From: Combretum micranthum
Taxonomy: Eukaryota; Streptophyta; Magnoliopsida; Myrtales; Combretaceae
Reading direction: 5' to 3'
Length of the DNA: 64,000 nt
Assembly: GCA_024138025.1 (NCBI GenBank)
Contig: JAMXBD010000234.1
Span: forward strand, 992,001-1,056,000
Made by a program: the position numbers and the translations under genes. Position 1 is the stretch's first letter. Every line of letters starts with the position of its first letter. Below, in pieces: positions 1-10,779 of the stretch. The notes beneath the pieces are model-generated. The model was given only the letters and a program-made list of their open reading frames with translations. It was not told the DNA's origin and did no database searches.

Positions 1-1053
1 TGTAACCCCTCGATCTTTCAGAGTACCCAACAAAATAGCAACTCACCGTTCTTAAGTCCAGTTTCTTTTCATTAGGACTGTAAGGCCTTGCCTAAGCTGG
101 ACATCCCCACACATGCAAATGCTTTAAAGGAAGGTCATCGAAAGCTCATATGGGGTTTTGTTAGTTGCTTTAGTTGGAACCCTATTAAGGATATATGCTG
201 CAGTCTTAAGTGCTTCTCCTCAGAGTGATTCTGGTAAGGTAGAATGACAAATCATACTCCTCACCATGTCTTTAAGCGTCATGTTTCATCTTTCAGCAAT
301 ACCATTCATAGTGGGTAAACCTGGCATGATGTACTGTGGGACGATACTGCATTCCTCTAGGAAGTTAGCAAAAGGTCATGGACGTTGTTTACCTGAACCA
401 TCATATCTGCCAAAGTATTCACTACCACGATCAGATCTGATGCTTTTAATCCTTTTGTTGAGTTGGTTCTCAACTTCAGCCTTATAATCTTTTAACATGT
501 CCAAAGACTGTGACTTTTCATGAATGAGATATAGATAGCCATATCACGAGAAATCATCTATGAACATTATAAAGTACTGTTGACCATTCCAAGCAACTGT
601 AGGGAACGATCCACAAATATTTGTATGTATAAGTTCTAAGACGTCTAAAGTCCTGTTGGCTTCAAATCTCCTTTTATTGGTTTGTTTCCCCTTTATACAG
701 TTAATGCAATCATCAAAATCTGTAAAATCTAAAAGGTTTAGAATTTCATCTGACACAAGTCTCTCCATTCTCCGTCTGGAGATATGACCTAATCTCTTGT
801 GCCATAATGTAGCTGAATTCTCATTGGTTAATTTTCTCTTTGTACTTCGTTTACTTACTTGCAAGGATTCATTAAATGAAGCAATATTATCAATCAAGTA
901 AAGATGATCATAAACAGATAAAGAACCAGATCCAACTAATTTTGAATCATGAAACAAACTAAATTTCTTATTTCCAAATAAACAAGAGTAACCAGATTTA
1001 TCCAAAGCAGAAATAGAAATTAAATTCCGCCTGAATGCTAAATGTTTCATCAA
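1..1053 (-). pseudogene. copia GAG-pre-integrase and integrase core
   Basis: The open part (544-1053) has the GAG-pre-integrase motif LWHKRLGHISRRRMERLV with the downstream CINCIKGKQ zinc-binding pair, then the start of the integrase core ending FIMFIDDFS. The frame continues past a stop at 541-543 toward position 1 with recognisable core sequence (RSDRGSEYF around 440, MNGIAERR-like around 300), but is broken by several further stops. At least four (near 541, 376, 280 and 226 on the minus strand) are TGA where the family has Arg or Trp, fitting C-to-T change. A frameshift near 110-130 is also likely. It is dead and runs off the window. Confidence 0.85.
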
Positions 1054-1357
1054 GATCCAAACAAAATCCAGTCTTTAATAAAAACTTAAATTTTCCAATT
1101 GCTTCAACTTCAATTGTCTTGCCGCCACCTACATGGATGTATCTTTCACCATCACTTGGTTTTTGGCAATGGAGGCAACCCTGCATAGACACACTGCTAT
1201 GAGTTGTTGCATCAGAATCTATCCACCAAGTGTGTACAGGTACTGAAGTTAAATTAACCTCAGAACAAACCAAATTAAGAAACACCTTTCTTTGCACGCC
1301 AAGCATGATAATTGGTGCATTGCTTCTTATAATGCCCCATAGCTCACAAAGTGACAA
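998..1357 (-). pseudogene. copia protease region
   Basis: The 119-residue frame contains HTWWIDSDATTH, which corresponds to the aspartic-protease active site of copia polyproteins, where the usual triad is DSG. Here the Gly is replaced by Asp (DSD), expected to abolish activity. Downstream residues (SVSMQGCLHCQKPSDGERYIHVGGGK) match the usual continuation of the family. The frame is cut at both ends: the zinc knuckle on its N-terminal side is out of frame, and a frameshift near 1050 separates it from the GAG-pre-integrase frame. The product would process the Gag-Pol polyprotein. Confidence 0.8.
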
Positions 1358-1420
1358 CCATTACCATTCGGTGCATCTGACTTCTTTGGTTGTTTCTTTG
1401 ACACTGTATTTGCAGCTTCT

Positions 1421-2119
1421 TTATCCCTTTTTTTTGTTATCCTTGTTCCTATTCTTAGGGGTCAAGGTTAGGTGAGCACTCTCAATCTTATCTTGCTTCA
1501 GCCTTTCCTCTTCTTGAACACAGTGTGAAATGAGCTCATTCAGAGACCAGGTCTCTTTCTGACAATTATAACTCACTTTAAACTGGCTAAACTGCATCGG
1601 AAGAGATATTAAAACCAAATGCACTAACAAGTCCTCTGTGAGGTCTAGTTTAAGTGCTCTTAATTTGGAAGCAAGATGAGACATCTCCATGATGTATTCC
1701 CTAATGCTACCCTTACCCTTATACTTCATTGAGATCAGGTTTGTCAAGAGTGTACTTATTTCTGCCTTTTCATTCTTAGCAAACCTTTTCTCAATTTCAT
1801 CAAGGAACTCCTTAGCATTAGTTATCTTTTCAGATATTGTGCCTCTGAATGCTTCTGGAATGGCCTTTTTCATGATCATCATACACATGCGGTTTGATTT
1901 CTCCCACTTTTCCATCTCCCTCTTGTCATCAGAGGTACTCTTATCAGTAAGAGGTGAAGGAGAATCATTCCTTAATGCAAGGTCGAGATCCATTACTCCA
2001 AGTACTATCAAGAGATTATCTTTCCATGACTTGAAGTTAGTGCCATTAAGCATAGGAATGGAATTGATGTTGGCAGTAATATTAGTAGGATTATTCATAG
2101 CTGAATGAGAACAAAACAA
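1421..2119 (-). pseudogene. copia gag (UBN2/Retrotran_gag type)
   Basis: A 232-residue frame that resembles plant copia capsid: PMLNGTNFKSWKDNLLIVLG near the N-terminus, a central helical segment, and the signature run of the family near residues 135-150 (REYIMEMSHLASKL). The likely initiator is the second Met (2096-2098, MNNPTNIT), since the first lies in a short atypical extension. The frame ends after a lysine-rich stretch, just before where a CCHC zinc knuckle should follow. A damaged knuckle-like sequence lies further left in another frame. The protein would form the virus-like particle of the element. It is truncated and probably inactive. Confidence 0.85.
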
Positions 2120-3579
2120 AAAATAAACAAGTTCACATAAGTCTCAAAACAATAATAATAAATTCAAATAAAGGTAAACCCCATCTCAAGATCCCGGGCA
2201 GCCCATTAATATTTCATCTTTGGATAAAACATTAACTACTAAGTGGTATCTTGGTGTAGTGAACAAACACTGACAATAAGAACATATCAAATAATAAACC
2301 TTCCTTTGGGCCGATTTATTATTCACATGTAAAACCAAATAATCGTCACGTGTTTATTACTACGGGTGCACTTGCAATTCTATTAAACATTGACCTTCCT
2401 TTGGGCAGGTCAAATATTCATATAAGTTACAAGCACACAACCTTTTATATTTTAAAACAAATTAATTTCCACAAAAGGGACCACTTTGGCAGTATGTTGT
2501 TTCAATTAATTTATCTCAAAATATATATAAACATAAACCAATATTCAAATTTAAAATTATATTAAATTTTGGGTCAACATCAGATCAGCATCCGCTTATT
2601 CAATGTAGGATTATAAAATAAATAAACGGAATATACAATCCAATATCGGATTGATGACCTACGCCATCAGAGAACACGGATGCGATAAGCAAATCTCAGT
2701 GGAACTTCCACAAATGGAATTCGACAAATATCACGAAGAAAACAGAATTTATATAATATTCAATAACCATTAACATTAAAATCCAAAACGGTTTTGATAA
2801 TAAATGTTTTTTATATATAAATATATATATCACATTCATGTATATCTTCCCGATAACGGAAACTGACAAATACTACGAATTGTATATATATATATAAAAA
2901 AAAAAAAAGACATCTAGAAACAGTCGCGACTGCTCTCGGAATGCCTCCCAAAAGAAATGATGTCACAAGTCGCGACTGTTCTCAGAATGCCCCCCCAAAA
3001 GAAATGATGTCGCAAACAGGTATAAATTCGTGACTGTTTAATTCGCACGATTTCATATATAAAGCAGACGGAACAAGGAGACTAACCACAGATATAATTC
3101 GCACGATTTCAGACACTCCGATCGTATAATTCATCAAAAACGAAATGAATAAACACAGCATACATATATATTACAAAGCTAAGAGTTTTTCATGTTCCCA
3201 TCCAATTGATTATCAAATCATTGAAATCATGATTTTAATAAAATAATAAAAACCATTTCAAAAAATTAACCAAAACGTTCACGACTGTTAAAGTTGTCAA
3301 AAAAAAATTATATTACAAGTTTTGGGAATTCCATAGAAAAATGGAAGATTAATAAATCCAAAAGTAAAAGGAAACCATCAGATCAAATATATATATATAT
3401 ATATATATTTGAGTATTCAATAATAGATTCATGAATATTAATATTACAAGAATTCAAAAAAATTCTTATTCATAAATGAATCCTCTTCATTTTACTCTTT
3501 GAAACCTTAATTCTTAAAAATAGGGAAAAGAACCCTATGTATAAATTATGAAAGTAATTCCTAATGATCAAACATGTAT
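2120..3579 (-). other. Long untranslated leader of the copia element
   Basis: About 1.46 kb separates the primer-binding site from gag, and I see no open frame of note in it. It holds a 46-bp direct repeat (2922-2967 and 2968-3013, each opening AGTCGCGACTG), a shorter repeat around TAATTCGCACGATTTC (near 3040 and 3095), a repeated ACCTTCCTTTGGG motif near 2298 and 2390, and AT dinucleotide runs near 2815 and 3390. The region is long for a copia leader. It could include a later insertion, but no terminal repeats or duplication that would show this were seen. Confidence 0.6.
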
Positions 3580-3591
3580 GCTCTGATACCA
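3580..3591 (-). other. Primer-binding site, initiator tRNA-Met
   Basis: The minus strand reads TGGTATCAGAGC immediately inside the LTR, the complement of the 3' end of plant initiator tRNA-Met. It marks the start of minus-strand DNA synthesis and fixes the orientation of the element. The same 12 bases occur in the gypsy element at 37367-37378. Confidence 0.9.
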
Positions 3592-3593
3592 CT

Positions 3594-4091
3594 TGTTAGA
3601 TCCAAATTAACCTTATGTGAAAACTACTACATATTAAAACCCTAGATCGATCATGTTTATTCATTAAGAATTAAACAGAATTAAGCGGAAGCATACTTGA
3701 ATCCATAGCAAGCAATGGCTTTAGAGCGGTGCGGTTGGCCTTCAGATCAACACGTTTTCTTTTAGAGATCCCTTTAGTTTTCTCTCTGCACTCTCTAATG
3801 ATGGGATTTAGAAGAGACTAAAAAATATTGTACGTGTGATCTGGGGACCATAACCACTATTTATAGAGATAACGTGTTGTTATCTTTTGGTATTCCTATT
3901 TTAGTCCATCATAAAAAAAGAAATTACCCATAAAGTCTCTACACATAAAAGGGTCATACCTTATTAGATACATTAAAGCCCAAATACCCAAAACCTTATT
4001 GATCACATTTAATTGAAGTTAATTTAATGTGACAGCCCGTAACACATAATTATTTCACATATAAGGCCAACGTTGGATTAAGGATCCAACA
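3594..4091 (-). repeat. 5' LTR of the copia element
   Basis: Read on the minus strand the LTR starts TGTTGGATCCTTAATCC at 4091 and ends CTAACA at 3594, about 498 bp, with the TG...CA ends usual for LTRs. The primer-binding site lies two bases inside. The partner LTR is outside the window, so the boundaries rest on the TG/CA ends and the primer site, not on an LTR-LTR alignment. The 5 bp outside the LTR (4092-4096, aagta on the plus strand) would be the target-site duplication to look for at the far end. Confidence 0.85.
3857..3866 (-). promoter_or_regulatory. TATA box in the copia LTR
   Basis: On the minus strand this reads CTATAAATAG, a textbook plant TATA box, roughly in the middle of the LTR where the U3/R boundary promoter of the element is expected. 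It would drive transcription leftward into gag. Confidence 0.6.
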
Positions 4092-4470
4092 AAGTAGTCT
4101 CCTTGTAGGGAGTTTCTATAGTCCCGTCGATGGGATCGTCTAATCAACCATCTAACCGTTATAATAAATATAATAATTAGAATGTTAACTATTGTAGTGG
4201 TTTGATCACGATAGAGTATGGTGTGAGCCATTAGATAGTCAATAGACCAATCCCATCAAAATTAATAACGAGACCATAGAATTTTCTTTCTAAGTGATTT
4301 TCATCCTTTTCTATTGAATGCAAATTTTCCACTATAAGAGATTTGAAGATAACTTTTGTCACTATGATTTACATGATTTCTCTTATCTTATTTTACCATA
4401 CTTCACCCAAGATTAAGCAACCAAGATAAATCTATTTTTAAAATTTAAGTCAAAGATATTATTAATTTTT
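4092..4470. other. Intergenic, no gene seen
   Basis: Flank of the copia LTR. It is AT-rich with one GC-richer stretch (gtccatcgatgggatcgtc-like, near 4125). No coding frame, RNA or clear repeat end was identified. Confidence 0.6.
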
Positions 4471-5400
4471 TAGGAACAGATAGACGTGAGCAAGTAAACC
4501 TATCATACAGGACATCTACACATATCTTACTCAACCAGATAGGATCTGAATAGGTATTAAGGATCACAAAATAGGGTGCAGGTATAAATTTTTTAACCAT
4601 TGCTCTTACAGGGTAAGGTATGGATACGAGGTCTCCGTACCTTATAATCACCCTAAAACCCATACTTTATTGTAGAGGGTACAAGTTATAGAGTATGGTG
4701 TAATATGTAATAAAAAATAAATATACAGTAATACTTTTTTTTTTTTGTGACTAGTTATATTAAAGATTATTATTTATAAACTACCTTTTAGAAAGTTTTA
4801 TTATAGAAGGATTTGCATTATTTAATTTTGGGAAGACTTCTTATTTTTATTTTAGAATAACCATGGTTGTATGTACTACCTGAACTTCCAAATTATATAG
4901 AGATGTTGTTTATCTTCTAAGATCAATTAATATAGAAATAGCTTTAGAGCTTTTAATTTTGGAATTTTTTGCAAGTTCTATGATTTTGTTTAATATTATA
5001 TAAATAGGTTAAATAGGTATTCATTACAATTTTAAAATTTCACATATAAGATTTTGTATATCACAAAACTTATAATATTAATAAACTAATTTTTAAATTT
5101 CCTTTTATATATTGTTTATATTGAATATTTGAAAATAAAATAGTGTTACATATTACACAAAATCATATCAAACACTATAAACTTAAAGATTTAGAAAGAA
5201 CAAAATATGGAAATTTTGTAAAAAAATTTATAGGTTCTACAAAGTACCTTGTACCATATAGATTATGAGATATATGGTACAGGATGAGTATAAGGTGCCA
5301 TAGGATAGGTTCCGAGTATAAAATTCAATACCCTATATCTTATAAGGTATGGTATAGCTAATGCTTCATATTGTACCCACCCTATATCCTTTTACCCCTA
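4471..5400. mobile_element. hAT-like non-autonomous repeat, copy 1
   Basis: About 930 bp rich in GGTAC/GGTATG words and homologous over most of its length to 21719-22640. Shared blocks include the left end (gtgagcaagtaaacc versus gtgagtggataaacc), GGTCTCC...CCTTRTA...CACCCTA near the first third, and GTACCATATAG near the right end. The right end reads TTTTACCCCTA, the complement of TAGGGGTAAAA. The left end of copy 2 reads TAGGGGTGAG, so the termini look like hAT-type TAGGGGTG inverted ends. No target-site duplication was found and no transposase is encoded. The left boundary is approximate. Confidence 0.5.
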
Positions 5401-7338
5401 ATTATAGGTGTGAAATTATATTTTGTCGAAGGTTATTTAATCTATTACAGTAATGTGTCGATGCTTATTGAGTGGTGTGATCACTTTTTTTATGCCATAA
5501 TTGCCATGACGCTAAAGAGAGCCTAGTAGAATTACCTTAAAGTCATCACATCACGTACGCACGTGCAATGTGATGACCGCCTTGTAAGTTAGAGTTTGCA
5601 AGACTTTAATTAATTATTTTCTCATTGTATTTTATATATATACACACACTTAATTATTGTGAAAATAGTTTTGAATACCTATATTGCACAAACGACAAGG
5701 ATTGCAGAGAATCGAACACCCTACCAATAGATAAGATGAAATAAAACTAGGTCTAAAGAAAACATCAATGACTATCAAATAGAATCTCTAAATGTAGAAA
5801 GAAGGTTTTGAGAAAGAATAAATTAAGTTTTAAAATTTTTCTTCTCAATTATATTTAGCCTAACAACTTCTTAATGATCTATCTAACTTGGCTTGACCTT
5901 TGTTATGCTTGACGCTCGGATTTTATCCCAATCCTACCTTTTAATTAACTTGCAAAATGAAACTATTAGGGGATAAGCTAAATCTAGCTTAGTTAGTAAT
6001 TTCCATATTACACCTTCTTTTATGTATTCAATCAATTTATTTAAATTCAACCATATGCTATGCATGACCAAACACAGGAATGTAGCAAATATACATAGTC
6101 ATTCGTAAACTTTGTATAGCACGGATTTTCTCCTTCTGTAATTAGGGGTGGGAAAGTTCCATTACATGTCAATTCCAAGTACCATCACCCTAAGTTTTTT
6201 TTTCATTTTTCCCGTAAACATAATTTAAAAGTCTAGGTTAGCTAGTTTTTCAAAACGAAACTTATTTACTCTAAGGTAGGTAACGAGTATATCTCATCTT
6301 TAAGCAATGAAATGCCAACTTGACTCTTAGTAAAGGGCTGCATTTCCTAATACAAAGTAGTTCCCTAAAGTTAGAGTAGGGCACATGGTATACCACCTCA
6401 TTCACAGCCAAACCCGGTTCATTGTGTGATGCTGGTGGTCTTCAGAAGATGCAAGTTGTGCAATGCAGGAATTCATTTTATTTTGCCTAGGTCGAATATG
6501 AATAGATTCATCAAAGATGATCAACCAATTAATTGCAAACGCTCACATCAACAATTTTAAAGGATGCAACAAGCAATTAAATTCTCTTTTTATTAAAGTA
6601 TTTTACCAACCACCATACAATATCAATCATATGCATAGATCTCAATCTCCATACAATTTAATTTATAATATAGATTGAATAAAAGATGCAACTTATTATA
6701 AGTACAAACAAGTATAATAATCATAGAAAAAATACTCCCTCTTCCATACTTTCGGCTAGTTGTAGTAACGATCGAGGAGGTCTATGTCGGACTCGTAATC
6801 TCCTAATGTATCAAGGATAATGACACTTAATAAGAAAGAGATCAATTAAACCAATGGTACGACTAGATTACGGTATGGTACATTATATTGTAATTTTGAT
6901 GTGGCATTTCCTCCGGTTTTTATCCAAAGCTCGAAACATTGTATTTTTATAATTATTGTACCTGTCACATAGCCCATTACAGTAATATTTGATTTATGCC
7001 CGAACATTGTTAATGAATATTTATTACTTGTTCCTTTAACTTCATATTGTGTACGCTTAAAGATATATATATATATATATATTTGTATACTTATATCTAG
7101 ATTAAGATATTTTAGATGGTTATGTGCGTTCGGTTGGTGGTCAAGGTCTTTCACTATTTTTACCTTCGAGCTCACGTGTGAGTAATTAAGTAAATAAAGT
7201 AAAAGTAAATAATAAGGGAAAGGTGAAGTTATCAATTTCTAAACAGAAGGACAACTAAACTGGTAGAGGAGGCATCTAAAGTACGTAAAGGACATGGTGG
7301 ATATCAAACATCAATACCTTCAACCATAAACAAAGAAG
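5401..7338. other. Intergenic AT-rich DNA, no gene seen
   Basis: About 1.9 kb without a convincing gene. A 129-codon minus frame at 6846-7235 has low-complexity composition, includes an AT dinucleotide run translated as Ile/Tyr repeats, and matches no family I know. AT microsatellites occur near 5635 and 7065. Confidence 0.6.
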
Positions 7339-8133
7339 ACATTATCACTAATCATTGTTTTTAGACTTTTAAGTAAGAGCAGACAATTATATGATTCTCA
7401 ACCTTTTGTTAAACATTTTTTTTTTCAAGTTTAATGTTTTCAGAAGTTTATGAAAAAATTTCATCAAACTTACATAGTTTTCAAGTATATACATGCATGA
7501 TACATAACAGCTTAAATTGATTTAGGATCATTAATTTAGCAAAATTGTAATATTAGCATTTTTATTTACATAAAAATAATAAAAAAATTAAATACACTTA
7601 ACAATATAATATAGTAAAAAATTAATAACAATAATACTAAGAACAAGAAAAGTTATTAGGAAATAGTTTTGCCTACCCTAACCATTTCGGCTAGGCCAAA
7701 TGAAAGCTAATTTGTGTCTAACATCAATAGAAAATTTACCATATTCAATGAAAGTTTTAATTTCATAACATTTTAAAAATGTTATGCACTCAAATAAAAG
7801 GGAAAAATTAAGCATTTATATACAATAATAGGTAAACATTGATAAATAAAAATGTAATTTTCTGATTAAATAAATGCAGCAACTTATCTCTATCTCTTTA
7901 AGAAGGAATGATTTGGAATATGATATGGTCTTTTTTCTAGCACTCAAGCACCTGCTAATCATGTGCAAGTATAAGTAAATGTTGACTTTAAAACAATTAT
8001 TAATAATCACTTTTATGTACACGTGTTTTTGTCTATGTAAATAACTTTTTAGAAAAATGAGATATGGGAGAGAATGTAAGGGTTTTGTTCTATAATTTTT
8101 AAAATTTTTGTGCTAAGTTATAAAAAAAAAAAT
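7339..8133 (+). repeat. Tandem repeat unit 1 (about 795 bp)
   Basis: First of three adjacent copies of an AT-rich unit that opens ACATTATCACTAAT and closes with TTTTTGTGCTAAGTTATA followed by an A-run. Internal landmarks shared with the other copies are GACTTTTAAGTAAGAGC, AAGAAAAGTTRTTAGGAAA, TTTACCATATTCAATGAAAG and TTAAGCATTTATAT. No coding frame and no terminal inverted repeat were seen. The A-run at each unit end may mean the unit began as a retroposed sequence, but this is not shown. Confidence 0.75.
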
Positions 8134-8540
8134 ACATTATCACTAATTATTGTTTTTGGACTTTTAAGTAAGAGCGGACAATTTTATGATTCTAAACTTT
8201 TTGTTAAACTTTTTTTTTTTTAAGTTTAATGTTTTCAAAAGTTTATAAAAATAGGCTTTCATCAAATTTATATAGTTTTCAAGTCTATACATGATACATA
8301 TTAGCTTAAAATTGATTCATCATAATTAATTTAACAAAATTATAATATTACATATTTATTTACATAAAATAATAAAAATTAAATACTCTTAACAATATAA
8401 TATAACAAAAAAATTAATGACAATAATACTAAGAACATGAAAAGTTGTTAGGAAAAGGTTTTGCCTGCCTAATCATTTCAGCTTAGGCTAAATGAAAGCT
8501 AAGTTATGCTAATGATCGATAGAAAACTTACCATATTTAA
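8134..8540 (+). repeat. Tandem repeat unit 2, left half
   Basis: Left part of the second unit, ending at TTACCATATTTAA (8528-8540), where a LINE is inserted. The unit resumes at 13869. It follows unit 1 directly after the A-run. Confidence 0.75.
8528..8540 (+). repeat. LINE target-site duplication, left copy
   Basis: TTACCATATTTAA, identical to 13856-13868 on the other side of the A-tail. It defines the 5' junction of the LINE at 8541. Confidence 0.9.
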
Positions 8541-8592
8541 ATTCATGATTACAATACATTAGATGCTAGGAGAGTGAAGTATGCTTGCTTGA

Positions 8593-9596
8593 TTGGTAGA
8601 ATCATTAAAATTGATTACAATACATCGGATGCTAGGTGCTCGCTTGGCAGTAGAACTAGATCTAAATAAACCTCTTATATCTAAGATCTACGTTGCTGAC
8701 AAAATTCAAATGGTGGAATATGAAGACCTGCCGTTCATTTGCTATAGATGTGGCTGTTATGGACATATTAGTGACACATGCCACCTTTCTAAATCCAAAG
8801 GAAACGATCACAGTTATCCTAAAACTGGGATTGAGAATCTGACATTGAATTCCGTTAATCGGAAAGACAAAACCGATGCTACTGATAATTTGGGTTTAGG
8901 ACCCTGGACTCACGCTACCAAGAAAGGAAGGAGGAAGCAATTAGGTGAAAATGAAAATGGAAAGGATCAAAATTCAAAGAAGCCATTTAAGGAAAACTTT
9001 AATACTAGATATAATATCCTTGCAGACATGGAGGAAAACATATTGGAAATTGGTCAATCCAAGGCATTAAATTTAGCAGATACTAGACAGGAGATTTCAA
9101 AAAGCAATAGCACTGATAATATGGTTTTAGGAAATGGAACCTCAGACAAGACAATGATAAAAACTAACCACGCATTTAAATTGAATGGAGATGAACTAGA
9201 ACAAAAGGCAAAAAACCAGAGCTCCTTAACCACCAAAGAAATTTTAAACCCCAATGAAGCACTTTCTACTTTAAAGAATAAGAACCTTGAAGTAAATCAA
9301 TATTTGATCAATCCTACACATAAGAATAAGCACAAGGAGCCTATTATGAAAGAAGCATCAGAGAGGACTCACACATTGTGGCCATCATTGATCACCCATC
9401 CAAAAGTCAGAACTTGGATACGAGACTCCATGCTACCACCCATCCTTCCTCCTTTTCTATCCTAAAAAGATCAAATCAAGGTGGTCAACCACCTGATAAG
9501 TCGAAATTAGTAGGTGTACAGGGCAAACTGCGCATTAAGGCAATTGGAACAAAAAAGCCTCCTATTTCCAATCCAAGTCAAAAAGGAACTTTTTGA
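8593..9596 (+). pseudogene. LINE ORF1 (nucleic-acid-binding protein), partial
   Basis: The frame from 8593 (290 codons to 9465) opens inside the conserved plant LINE ORF1 segment (ARLAVELDLNKPLISKIYV) and carries one CCHC zinc knuckle near residues 51-64 (CYRCGCYGHISDTC, C-x2-C-x4-H-x4-C). The upstream DUF4283-like domain expected in this family is missing because the element is 5'-truncated. The rest is hydrophilic and lysine/asparagine rich. A frameshift near 9450 moves the C-terminal part into the frame ending at 9596. ORF1 proteins bind the element's RNA. The first Met in the frame is internal, not a true start. Confidence 0.8.
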
Positions 9597-9711
9597 GATT
9601 TTATCATTACTTACTGATGATGATGGGAAATCCTTAAGCTCAAATCCACTCTTGGATGAAGCACTTGTTACTGGTGCTTAAGTATTTACAATTATATACT
9701 CCATTTTAATC

Positions 9712-10720
9712 ATGTCAATGAACTTACTTGTGTGGAACTGTCAAGGTGCAACAAATAAGAATTTCATTCGTATAACAAAATCTTTATACTCTCTTAATTC
9801 AATGAAGATTATGGCTCCGTTAGAAACTAGAATCAATGGCAATCGAGCCACTAAGGCCATTCAAAAATTGGGTTATGAGAACTCACACAGAATTGAAGTT
9901 GTGGGATTTTCAAGGGGTATATGGCTTTTATGGAGGAAATGTGTGTGCATCCAAATTCTACTGAATGACTGGCAATTTATTCATGCAAAAGTAAACTTTG
10001 ATGATGCTGGTCAGTTTCTTTTAACAGTAGTATATGGCAGCCCCTCCCCATCAATCAAAAAACATTTATGGGGAAAGCTTCACGAAATAGCGGAAGAAGT
10101 TAACTTACCCTGTCTCGTAATTGGTGATTTCAATGCTTTTATCCACTCTCATGAAAAGTTGAGCAATGTCACTGGAGGATCTGTTCCCTGTAAAAACTTC
10201 AAGAATTAGATAGAGGAAACTGGAATGATCGACTTAGGGTATACTGGTTTGTGTTTTACCTGGTCAAGAGGCCTTTTTCATGCTAGACTAGATAGAGGTC
10301 TGGTGAATAGGAAGTGAACTGATCATTTTGCTAGTACTTCAATCAACCACCTTCCTAAAATAAGATCAAATCATAATCCTCTTCTAGTTAAGCTACACAC
10401 TCAAGTGAACCAAGATAACTGTGCCAAAAGATTTCGATTCCTCAATGCCTGGGTTACAAATCATTCATGGGAATCCTTCTTAAACAAATGTTGGAATTCG
10501 AATGAAAAGCTTCAAGACAATATCTTAGAATTTGCCTATAGTGCTAATTTATGGAATCGCAATAAATTTGGCAACATCTTTCACAGAAAAAGGAAATTCT
10601 TAGCTAGAATCAACAGAATCCAAAAGGCCCTAGAGACAAGATCAACGCCGAGATTGAGAAGTTTGGAGGCTAATCTATGTGAAGAACTTGAAATGGTTTT
10701 AACCCAAGAAGACCTACTCT
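9712..10720 (+). pseudogene. LINE ORF2, AP-endonuclease domain
   Basis: Starts MSMNLLVWNCQGA, the WNC-G start typical of plant LINE ORF2, and continues through LETRI, GIWLLW and the catalytic-type VIGDFNAFIH. These belong to the exonuclease-endonuclease-phosphatase fold that nicks target DNA. The first open segment ends at a TAG (10207-10209) and the next at a TGA (about 10315). Both fall where Trp is usual, so TGG-to-stop changes are likely. A third open segment (10405-10725) covers the linker toward reverse transcriptase and ends in TAA. It is inactive. Confidence 0.85.
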
Positions 10721-10779
10721 GGTAACAAAGGACGAACTTCAATTGGCTTAACTTAGAGACTGAAACTCTTCTTCCATGT

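Larger units (their letters stand above)
1..4091 (-). mobile_element. Ty1/copia LTR retrotransposon, 5' part, decayed
   Basis: A minus-strand Ty1/copia element runs off the left edge of the window. Reading from the right it has a 5' LTR (3594-4091), a primer-binding site matching initiator tRNA-Met (3580-3591), an unusually long leader of about 1.5 kb, a gag frame, a protease region, and GAG-pre-integrase plus integrase core up to position 1. The order gag, protease, integrase (before reverse transcriptase) is diagnostic of copia. Reverse transcriptase, RNase H and the 3' LTR would lie to the left of the window. Several in-frame stops and at least two frameshifts make this copy non-autonomous. 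Assignment to Ty1/copia is secure; the exact lineage is not determined. Confidence 0.93.

Noticed and set aside
1689..2108. 139-codon plus-strand frame
   Set aside because: It is the antisense shadow of the copia gag frame at 1421-2119.
6846..7235. 129-codon minus-strand frame as a possible gene
   Set aside because: It includes a translated AT microsatellite, has no motif, and its composition matches the surrounding non-coding DNA.
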